Assembly: GCF_900108335.1 (NCBI RefSeq)
Contig: NZ_FNVT01000009.1
Coordinates: 310,001-374,000, forward strand
Direction of reading: 5' to 3'
Length of the DNA: 64,000 nt
DNA from: Nonomuraea solani
GTDB taxonomy: Bacteria; Actinomycetota; Actinomycetes; Streptosporangiales; Streptosporangiaceae
A model generated the notes under the pieces. The model saw nothing but the letters and a program-made list of their open reading frames with translations, had not been told where the DNA came from and did no database searches. A program made the position numbers and the translations under genes. Shown in pieces: positions 53,093-62,800 of this stretch. Each line of letters opens with the position of its first letter. Within the stretch, counting starts at the first letter, position 1.

Positions 53093-53832
53093 GCCGCCCA
53101 CGCCACCTTGAACCCGGCCAGGACGTCCTCGACGAAGCCTTCGTCGGCCGCGCGGAAGGAGCCCGCCTCCGGGTCGAAGGTGAACTGCACAGTGAAGACC
53201 GCGCTGCTGTTGGCGTAGATGTACTTGTGCTCGTACGGCGTGCCACCGACCCTGGCCTTCTGCTCCGGATCGAGGTCGAGCGGGATCTTCCACACCTCCG
53301 CGTCACCACGGCCGGCGCCCCGGAACTCGGGCAGCGTCTCGCGGGCGGCACGGGCGTCGCTCGCCATCACGATGAGCCGGTCGTTGCGCCCGATGACCTT
53401 GGTCGCGAACTGCTGGGTCGCCGCACGTACGCGCGGCCTGAGCGTGGCACCCTCAGAGCTGTCGGTGAACTCGACCGCCGCGACGAGCGCGTTGAGCACC
53501 GACCGGCGTGGCGCCGGGCCGGCGAACCACGTCTTGGCCTCGTTGTACGGGCCGACCCAGACCAGGCAGCTGTTCGTGCGGTCGATGCTCTCGTGGAGGG
53601 TGAGGTCGTAGCCGTGGCGGCGGAAGGTCTCGACCCGGCCACCCGGGAAGATGTGCGTGGGCAGGGCGCTGTTGCCGCCCTTCTGGACCAGCGTGAAGGC
53701 GTGGGCGAAACCCGGCCCTGCCATCTTGGTGAGTCCGTGCCATTCGAGCGCGCCCACCGAGTCCGGCAGCTCGATCGTCAGCCGGGCGGCATCAGCCGCG
53801 GCGCGCGTGAACCGGGAAAGCATGATCGTCAT
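53089..53832 (-). CDS. Soluble protein of unknown function, first gene of redox operon
   Basis: 247 residues from ATG 53832 (GGGGG about 7 nt upstream; longer in-frame starts lack a ribosome site). No signal peptide or membrane helix. The sequence alternates beta and alpha: AARLTIELPDSVGALEWHGL, HIFPGGRVETFRRHGYDLTL, TNSCLVWVGPYNEAKTWFAG, KVIGRNDRLIVMASDARAAR, EHKYIYANSSAVFTVQFTFD. I do not recognise it. As the first gene of the six-gene coupled set it may be an enzyme subunit or chaperone for the exported product. Confidence 0.7.
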   Translation of the reverse strand: MTIMLSRFTRAAADAARLTIELPDSVGALEWHGLTKMAGPGFAHAFTLVQKGGNSALPTHIFPGGRVETFRRHGYDLTLHESIDRTNSCLVWVGPYNEAKTWFAGPAPRRSVLNALVAAVEFTDSSEGATLRPRVRAATQQFATKVIGRNDRLIVMASDARAARETLPEFRGAGRGDAEVWKIPLDLDPEQKARVGGTPYEHKYIYANSSAVFTVQFTFDPEAGSFRAADEGFVEDVLAGFKVAWAA

Positions 53833-54269
53833 AAAGGTGCCCCCAGAAAGAGCGATCTCCCCAGACCGCATGATCATTGCCAGCTTAGACATTACGAGAA
53901 CGCCACCCGACATAGCAATAGATAAGGCGATAACAGGACTTTCCTGATGTGACTAATACGCCCACGACGGCCGTGGAGCGGCGACCTGACGACGGAGCGC
54001 AGCCGGCTGATGCCGCAGCACCAAGATCTCCAGGCCCTGGGATGCCTGTGACCAGGCAAGCAGCGCGATCCGGCCGCAAAACGATCAAGTGCAGCGGATG
54101 AATCGAATATGCAAACCCCACACCACCGTCAATGGTGTGACGTACAACTCAGGTTGACACCAGCTACATCAATAGTTTAGGCGGATTTCAACCCTAGGGT
54201 TGACGCCACGATCGCTTTATTTCGATAGCTTCGCCGCGTTCTGTCTTGTCTAGGCGGAGGTCGGCATCA
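53833..54269. promoter_or_regulatory. Divergent promoter region with a 14-bp palindrome
   Basis: 437 bp between the redox operon and the FG-GAP gene, AT-richer than average. CAACCCTAGGGTTG (54189-54202) is a perfect palindrome whose right arm runs into TTGACG (54200-54205), a -35-like hexamer for the plus-strand gene. Another TTGACA lies near 54154. GGCGGAGG (54253-54260) is the ribosome site of the FG-GAP gene. Confidence 0.5.
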
Positions 54270-56882
54270 ATGGCCAGGAATCGCCTGCTCAGTTGGTTAT
54301 GCACCCTAACGTTGATCGCGTCGGTAACGGTGACCGGCCTGGCGCCCTCCACCGCGTACGCGGCCGCTCCCTGTGCCGCCGCCAACCTGTATGCCCGGCA
54401 GGTGATTACCCCTGCCACGGCCACCGCCGGAGCCAGGTTCGGTGCGACCTCCGTCAGCGGCGACTTCAATAGGGACGGCTTCGCGGACGTGGCCATAGGC
54501 GCGCCCGGTGACTCCGTGTCAGGCGTGTCAGGCGGCACCGTGACCCTGTTCAAGGGATCGGCGAACGGCCTGGTCACCCCCGGCATCCGCCTCACCCAGG
54601 CCAGTGTGGGGGGCGGGGTCGAAGCCGGTGATCGATTCGGAGCCGCGCTGGCGGCGGGTGACTTCAACAAGGATGGCCATACCGACCTCGCCGTGGGCTC
54701 GCCGGGTGAGGCAGTGGGTTCGGCCGCCAAAGCCGGCGCGATCGCCGTCTTCCCCGGCGGCTCGGGTGGGCTGTCGGGCGGCAACTGGTTCGACCAGACG
54801 ACAGGTGACGGCGGCGACGAGGCCGGCGACACCTTCGGCACCGCGCTGGCGGCCGGTGACCTGAACGGCGACGGGTATGCCGATCTGGCCATCGGCGTGC
54901 CGGGCGAGATCCCGGCCGCTGAGACGGCCAAGGGCGGCTCCATCTACGTGTACAAGGGTTCGTCGAGCGGCATCGTCAAGGGGTGGGCGGCCAAGCAGGA
55001 GGACGCCGGCGGGAGTACCGAGGCAGGTGACAGGTTCGGAGCGTCGCTCGCGGCCGGCAACGTGACCGGCAGCGGGCACGCCGACCTCATCGTGGGCGCT
55101 CCCGCGGAGGCGCCGGGCTCCGACCCGGCCGGCAGCGGCGGCATCTACATCATCCCGGGCGCCGCCTCGGGTAAGGCCGCCGGGTTCGGAATGACCCAGG
55201 AGGGCAACGGCGGCGGCAACGAAGCCGGGGACAACTTCGGCGCCACGCTCGTCATCGGCAACTTCGACAAGGACGGCTACGCCGACCTCGCCGTCGGCGT
55301 CCCGGGTGAGGTGCAGGGCACCGATGTGAAGAGCGGCTCGGTCGTGGTACTTCCGGGCGCCGCCACCAAGCTGGACACGGCGTTCTGGCTGCAGGAGAGC
55401 GGCGGGGCCGAGGAAGCCGCCGCGGGCGACAGGTTCGGCGCCACGCTGGCGAGCGGCGACGCCGACCGCGATGGGCATGCCGACCTGATCATCGGCGCGC
55501 CGGGCAAGTCGTACGGCCCGGCGGGGGCCGGGGTGGCCTTCCTGTTCCGTGGCGGCCCTCGCCGGGCGAACTCCACGGTCAGCCTCACGACCGGCCGCCG
55601 TATCACCCAAATCGACGCCGGTGATGTCAACGAGGGCGGTGACAACTTCGGCTCGGCCGCAGCGCTCGCCGACTTCAACGGCGACGGCAAGGGCGAGGCG
55701 GTCATCGGCGCCGCGGGTGAAGGACTGAGCGGCCGGCCCACCTCGGGCACCGCCGTGTCGTTGTCACGGCTGACCCCGGCCACCTCGGCGCCCGTGCCGG
55801 TCGCGTCGTACACGCCCACGGCCGCCCGGCAGGCCTCGCCCATTCCCGGCGCACAGGTCGGGCCGCTGGCGTACGCCTACACCGACAACATCGGCCGGCT
55901 GCTGCACGGCCACCAACCTGACCCTGACAACTTCGGCTCTGTGCAGTGGACGGCGATCTCCGGCACAGAGGCTTACACCGGGCGGCCCGCGCTCGGCGAA
56001 CAGGCTGATGGGCGGCCGCAGATCGCCGGCCACAACGCCGCCGGCCCGATCTCGACGATCACCCAAGCCACGAAGAACACGCCCGGTTGGGCGGCGTGGC
56101 TGCCCGGCGATATCCCCATGGCCTCGCATGCGACGATCGGCAGGCTGGAGGACGGCCGGCCGGTGGCCTTCGCCGTGGACACCGGTGGTGTGCTGTGGGC
56201 ACTGCCGCAAACCGCGGCGGCCGGGCCGTACACCTCGTGGATCAGCCTCGGCGTTGCCGGGTTCGGCGGCGTCACGCCAGAGGTCGCCACGGTCAGCGGC
56301 GGGATCAGGGTCTTCGCCGTGGACTCCGCAGGGATGCTGCGGACCATGCTCTACGCCAACGGCTCAGTCACCGGGTGCACGAGCATCGGCCAGCCGGGCC
56401 TGACGGTGACGCCGACGGTCGTGGTCTATCCCGGCAGCAAGATCCGGCTGTTCGTCCGCGGTGAGGACGGGACGGTCCTCACCAAGCGGCAGGACGACGC
56501 CGGGGTGTTCCCCGACGCCTGGGAACGGGTGCCGGGCTTCACCGCGGCAGGGCAGCCCTCAGCTCTGATCAGCCCGCTGAGCGGCAAGACCGAGATCGTC
56601 GCCCGTGGCGCGGACGGGGCCGTCTACAGCACCGGCGAGAGCGTACAGGGCTCCGGGACATGGCGGGACTGGGCGCGGGTCACGTTCGATCCCGACACGA
56701 GCGCGACCGATCCCACCGCGTTCGCCTTCACCAACGCCAACGGCCCTTCGTGGGCCTTCCTGTTCCGCACCGCGGACAACCTGACGCGGGTCTACCAGGT
56801 CTCCTCGCAGGTGGCCGCCGCTCAGGAGCAGGGCGACGCCGTGACGTTCACCCGCAAGGAACTCCCCGAGCCTCCTCGTTAG
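54270..56882 (+). CDS. Secreted FG-GAP beta-propeller protein
   Basis: 870 residues from ATG 54270 (GGCGGAGG 9 nt upstream). Signal peptide with core LCTLTLIASVTVTGLAPSTA, cut after AYA near residue 31. Seven FG-GAP repeats of about 60-70 residues between residues 55 and 500, each with a calcium-loop form such as DFNRDGFADVAIGAPGD, DFNKDGHTDLAVGSPGE and DLNGDGYADLAIGVPGE; the fourth (NVTGSGHADLIVGAPAE) has weaker ligands. The remaining 370 residues form a second propeller-like region with repeats such as GRPVAFAVDTGGVLWALPQ and GEDGTVLTKRQDD, similar to PLL/tachylectin lectins. It acts outside the cell, probably as an adhesion or carbohydrate-binding partner of the RHS protein encoded 10 nt downstream. 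Confidence 0.88.
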   Translation: MARNRLLSWLCTLTLIASVTVTGLAPSTAYAAAPCAAANLYARQVITPATATAGARFGATSVSGDFNRDGFADVAIGAPGDSVSGVSGGTVTLFKGSANGLVTPGIRLTQASVGGGVEAGDRFGAALAAGDFNKDGHTDLAVGSPGEAVGSAAKAGAIAVFPGGSGGLSGGNWFDQTTGDGGDEAGDTFGTALAAGDLNGDGYADLAIGVPGEIPAAETAKGGSIYVYKGSSSGIVKGWAAKQEDAGGSTEAGDRFGASLAAGNVTGSGHADLIVGAPAEAPGSDPAGSGGIYIIPGAASGKAAGFGMTQEGNGGGNEAGDNFGATLVIGNFDKDGYADLAVGVPGEVQGTDVKSGSVVVLPGAATKLDTAFWLQESGGAEEAAAGDRFGATLASGDADRDGHADLIIGAPGKSYGPAGAGVAFLFRGGPRRANSTVSLTTGRRITQIDAGDVNEGGDNFGSAAALADFNGDGKGEAVIGAAGEGLSGRPTSGTAVSLSRLTPATSAPVPVASYTPTAARQASPIPGAQVGPLAYAYTDNIGRLLHGHQPDPDNFGSVQWTAISGTEAYTGRPALGEQADGRPQIAGHNAAGPISTITQATKNTPGWAAWLPGDIPMASHATIGRLEDGRPVAFAVDTGGVLWALPQTAAAGPYTSWISLGVAGFGGVTPEVATVSGGIRVFAVDSAGMLRTMLYANGSVTGCTSIGQPGLTVTPTVVVYPGSKIRLFVRGEDGTVLTKRQDDAGVFPDAWERVPGFTAAGQPSALISPLSGKTEIVARGADGAVYSTGESVQGSGTWRDWARVTFDPDTSATDPTAFAFTNANGPSWAFLFRTADNLTRVYQVSSQVAAAQEQGDAVTFTRKELPEPPR

Positions 56883-56892
56883 GGAGAAGACC

Positions 56893-59800
56893 ATGGAGAC
56901 GCGGCGTTCGAAGGCCGTCACGTGGATACTGGTCGTCCTCCTGGCCGTATCGGCCGGCACCGTGGTCGTGAACCCTCCGGCTTGGCGCCCACGGCCCTCG
57001 GCCCAGGAGTGGGGATCAGCGGCCGGGCTCGGCCACGTGGTCGGCGCGCGCAATGACACGCGGCCGAGAACGTTGCGCTCCACGTATCCTCTGGCGCGGG
57101 CTTCGCAACCGCCTCCACCTCCGAATCAAGCGACCGTCGGGCAGGCTCCTGTCCCCGAGGAACGACCAGGCACGCGGACCGGCCGAGAATTGGTCGGCGC
57201 CCGCACCGCCTATACGCGGACCTTCGCCCACGCCGATGGCAGGCAAACCACCGAGTTCTCCTCCCGCCCGCTGCATTACCAGGGTCCTGACGCGATCTGG
57301 CGGCCGATCGACACGCGGGTGGTGCCCGCGGGCGGAGGCGCGCAGGCCGCATCGGGGCGGGGATGGCGGAACGCGGCGGACGCGGTCGACATCAGGCTCG
57401 CTCCCCGGGCCGGCTCCGGTGATGTCGTACGGCTCGCCTTGGACGCCGATCACGAGATCGCCTACGGGCTTCTGGGTGCCGCGCCCGCCGCGGGCCGGGC
57501 CAGGCGGCACAGCGTGCGGTACCCGGGCGTGTTGACGGACACGGATCTGAACGTCGTGGTCACCGCGGGCGGGATGAAGAAGACCATGGTGCTGCGGTCG
57601 CCCGACGCACCGGGCACGTTCCTGTTCTCTCTGAGAACGCGGAACCTGACCGCCAGGATGGACGGCGGGCGCGTGCTCTTCACCGACGAAGCGGGCCGGA
57701 CGCGGGCGGTGGTGCCCGCCACCCTCATGCGGGACTCGGCCACCGTCCCGGCCCGCTCCCCGGGGGTCTCCTACGAGCTCGTCACGGTCGGCGGCGCCCA
57801 GGCGCTCAAGGTGAGCGCGGACCGCGCCTGGCTGCGGGCCCCGAGCCGGAAGTACCCGGTGATGATCGATCCGCCTGTGGAGGCCGCGACCGCCGGGGCC
57901 GGCATGTCAGTCGGCGACGACGGCAGCACCGGCGGCGGCCAGATCCTAGCGCTCGGCAGGCGGTCCGCGGCCTACGTGGCCTTCCCTCAGCTGGACGAGA
58001 AGCTCAAGTACCACCGGATCTTCGGTGCCAGCCTGTGGATGGTCAATTACGACTCGGGCACGTGCCGGGCGCGGCCGGTCACCGTCCACCCGGTCATGCA
58101 GGCGTGGACGGCGGGCTCCGGGTACTCCTATCCGGGCCCCGGTGTCGGGCCTGCGTTGACGCGCAAGTCGTTCTCGTACGGACACATCGCCCTCGGCGCC
58201 ACCCGATCGAAGTGCCCGACCAAGCCCGTGGTGTTCGATCTGGGAACCGGCGGCCGGGACCTGATCCAGCGCTGGGTGAACGGCCGGCAGGCGAACTATG
58301 GGCTGTCGGCGCGCGATGCCTCCCCCGACGGGCTGGGCAGCAAGAAGTTCACCGGGCACGACACGGCCAACCCCCCGCGGCTGTTCGTGACGCACAGCCC
58401 GTACAACGCCACCTACGCGCTCACGAACGCGGTACCCAATCCGCCGGTCACCCAGGCTCAGAGCGGCAAGATCAAAATCACCGTGACCAATATCGGCGCG
58501 GAGACCTGGACCCCGGCGACCTACTATCTGGGCTACCGCGTCTACGACGCCAAGGGAAAGCTGGTCATCCAGCGGCGCTCGGCGAATCTCACCCAGAACG
58601 TCGCGAGAAACTCCAAGGTCAAGCTGGACGCGGAGATCAAGCCGCTCAAACCCGGAACGTACTCCATCGACTTCACCATGGTGCACACCGGCGGGCCGGT
58701 CTTCACCGACCACCAGGTGCCGCCGATCCGGCTGATCCTGAAGATCATCGACATTCCGCCGGTCCTGCAGGAGGTATATCCGCCCAACGGCTACCAGGCT
58801 CCGACGCTCACCCCGCAGTTGTGGGCCACCGCCGTGGACTTGGACGCCCCTCCGGGGTCGGCGCTGTCGTACAAGTTCGAGGTCTGCGAGAAGACCGACA
58901 GCGGCGGCACGACGGGCTGCTTCGACTCGGGGTACGTCCCGACGCACGCCTGGACGGTCCCGACCGGCAAGCTCTTCTGGAGCAAGACCTACCAGTGGCG
59001 GGTGTTCGTCAAAGACGGCACGACTGAGGTGCCCTCCCCCCGGGTCACGCTGCTGACCTGGGTGCCGCAGCCGGAGCTGACCTCGCGGGTGGCGGGCTCG
59101 CCACAGGGCGCGCAGGACAACGCATTCGATCCGCAGACCGGCAACTACTCCACCGATGTCGTGGACGCGGCCACGTCCGATCTGAACGTGACGCGCGTCT
59201 ACAACAGCGCCGATCCGCGCAGGAGCACGATCTTCGGGGCGGGCTGGACAACCCAGTTCGACATGCGCGTCGTGCCCGATCAGGACGGCTCGGGCAACGT
59301 GGTGGTCAGCTACGCCGACGGGCAGCAGGTGCGCTATGGCCGTAACCCCGACGGCGGCTACGCACCTCCGCCGGGCCGTCAGGCGACGCTCACCGCCGAC
59401 GCCTCCGGCCGTTGGAAACTGACCGACAAGTCAGGTACGACGTACGAATTCGGCAGCGACAAACTGTCCAAGATCACCGACGCGAACTTCCAGCCCCTCA
59501 CTCTCACCTACGACCTCAACGGCAGAGTGTCCAAGGCCACCAGCCGACCGGGCGGGCGCTCACTGACCTTCACCTGGTCGGGCGCGCACGTGGCGAGCCT
59601 GAGCACCGACTCTGTGGACGGCAAGCCGCTGACCTGGTCCTACACCTACAACGGCGACCTGCTCAGCAAAGTCTGCGCGCCAGACGCCGCCTGCACCGTC
59701 TACGACTACACCACCGGTTCTCACTACCGCAGCGCGGTGCTGGACTCCCGTCCCGAGGCCTACTACCGGCTCGGTGAGGACGAGGGAGTCACCGCGGCCA

Positions 59801-62800
59801 GCGAGGTCGCCGTCAACCTCGGCAAGGACGCGGGCAGCCATGCCAACGTGACGCTCGCCTCCCCTGGCGCGCTCGCCGGGACCGGTGACACCGCCGCGTC
59901 GTTCAACGGCACCACCTCGCAGGTGGATCTGCCGCCCGGCACTGTGAAGAAGACCCGGGATCTGGCCATCGAACTATGGTTCAAGAACAGCGTGACCGGC
60001 TCCGGCGGCCCGCTCGTCGGATACCAGGACAAACCCCTCGGCACCACGCCGGGCATCGGTGTGCCCCTCCTGTACGTCGGCACCGACGGCCTGCTTCGGG
60101 GCCGGTTCTGGAGCGGCGGCACCATCACGCCGATCACCGCACCCACGCCGGTCAACGACGGCCGCTGGCACCACGCCGTGTTGTCCGCCATGGGCTCCAC
60201 GCAGACCCTCTACCTGGACGGCAAGACCGTCGGCACGCTCACCGGCCAGACCCCGAATCACATCACGCTCACCCACAACCAGATCGGCGCCGCCGCCGTG
60301 GCCCCGACCGCGTCCTGGCCGGGGTGGGGCGCGCAGACTCGCAGGTCGTATGCGGGCGTCATCGATGAGGTGGCGATCTACCAGCACCCGCTCGGCCCCG
60401 ACTCCGTCGCGACGCACCACCGCGAAGGGCTCGCGGCGGCCGGCGCGCTGGCGAAGGTGACACTACCGAGCGGCAAGGTCGCGGCCGAGGTCGGCTACGA
60501 CGTCCAGCAGGACCGAGTTTCGGAGTACACCGACGCCGACGGCGGCACCTGGCAGCTCAAGCGCCCGGTCGTGTACGGCGGCGACACCGACCTGCGCAGG
60601 GCCGTCGAAGTCCGCGATCCGTCCGGGTACCCCTACCTCTACGAATACGACGCGCTGGCCGGCCGCATCATCCGGCTGGGCCTTCCCACGGGCCTTACGG
60701 TCACCGACCCCGACCAGCCGCCCACCCCTCTCCCATCGGCCACACCGACCTACGTCTGCACCTCCCCCGACCCGGGCGACCCGTCCTTCTGCACGACGCT
60801 GCCCGGCAACCAGGGCGAGGCTCCCGACTTCATCGACCATGTCCTGGACGGCGTGACGATCCGCACCTTCGGCTACGACGACCAGGGCTACCTGACCACC
60901 ATCACCAATGAGAACGGCGAGCCGGTCAAGCTCACCTATGACAAACGCGGCAACATCCTCACCCGGACCACCTGCCGGGCCGACAAGAACTGCCAGACGG
61001 TCTCCTACACGTATCCGCCGGTGAGCAACCCGGCCGACCCGCGCAACGACCTGCCGACCGAGGTCCGCGATGGCCGTTCCACAGGCACGAGCGACAACCG
61101 CTATCGCACCGTGTACTCCTACACCGCCTCCGGGAATCTCCTCTTACGAACCGACCCCGAAGGCGGCCAGGTCAGGTACGCCTACACCACCGGCTCCGAA
61201 CCCGCTCCCGGTGGCGGCGCCATGCCCGGCGGCCTGCCGCTGACGATGACGGACGAGCGCGGGGCCGTGACGAAGTACTCCTATTTCGCCAACGGTGACC
61301 TCGCCCAGCTCACCAGCCCGGCGGGGATGGTGACCCACTACACCTACGACACGCTCGGCCGGCTCACCTCCGAGACGGACGTCTCCGACAGCGTCCCGGC
61401 CGGCGCGAAGACCACGTACACCTACGACGCGTTGTCCCGGCTCACCACGACCACGCGCGCCGCCACCACGAACGCCGTCACCGGCGCCCGCCAACAGCAG
61501 CGCGTCACGGCCGCTTACGACCCCGACGGGAACGTCACCGCGATCAGGTTCGCCGATCTCGCCTCGGACGCACCGCCGAGGGCCGTCGCCTACGACTACG
61601 ACGACCACAACCGGGTGGAGCGGGTCATCGACGCGGAGGGGCATGAAAACACCTACGAGTACGACGTGCACGGCAACCTCCTCGCCACGGTGGACTCCCA
61701 GGACAACCGGTTCGAATACCGGTACACCTCACGCGGCATGATCGCCGAGGTGCGCCTGCGGGACTTCGACGGCGACCCGGAAGGGGCTCCGGAGACGGGA
61801 CCGTACCTGGTGCTGAACTCCTACGCCTACGACCATGCCGGCCGGCTGGCCCGCGAGACCGATGCCATGGGACGCACGGTGACGTACGCGTACTACACCG
61901 ACGAACTGCTCAAGAGCGTCACCCAGAAAGACGTCAAGAGCCCCGACGGCAGCAAGCACGACCGCGTCATGGCCTCCTACGCCTACGACGGGGCCGGCAA
62001 CCCCACCGAACACGTCACGGACAACGGCGCCACGGTCGTCGCGAACACCTACGACGCGACCGGCCGCGTGGCCTCCTCGACGCTCGACCCCGGTGGCCTC
62101 GCCCGCCGCACGACCTACCGCTACGACGGCGCCGGCAACGTGACGCAGGTGGCCCGCTCGGGCAAGCCGTCCAACGTCGGCTGGGCGCTGCCGACCGCGC
62201 CTGAAACGGTCGACATCACCTACGACGGGCCAGGCCGGGCGATCAAGCAGTCGGTCAGTGCCGGCACCACCACGCTCACCAGCTCGTACGCCTACGACCA
62301 GCGTGGTCTGACCGTCGCCACCACCGACCCGCGCGGCAACCTGCCCGGCGCCGACGCCACCGCGTTCACCACGACCTACGGCTACGACGAGATCGGGCGG
62401 CCGATCAGGATGACCGGCCCGCCGGTGGCGGCGGAATCCGAAGGCGGCCCGGCGACGACGGTCAGGCCGCAGGAGTTGACCGGGTACAACGCCTTCGACG
62501 ACACGACCGAGCTCAAGGACCCGCTCGGCAACGTCACCCGCACCGAGTACGACCGGCTCGGCCGCCCCGTGAAGGCCCTGTCCCCCTCCTACACCCCGCC
62601 GGGATCGACCACCCCGGTCACTCCCACCATCGAGACCCGTTACGACAGCCTGGGCAACGTCGTGGAGCTGATCGACTCGCTCGGCAACTCCACCATGTAC
62701 ACCTACGACCGCCTCAACCGGCTCCAGGCCGAGGATCGACCGGCCACGACCAACGGTGAGCGAGCCGAATGGCGCTACACCTACGCCCGCACCGGCGAAG

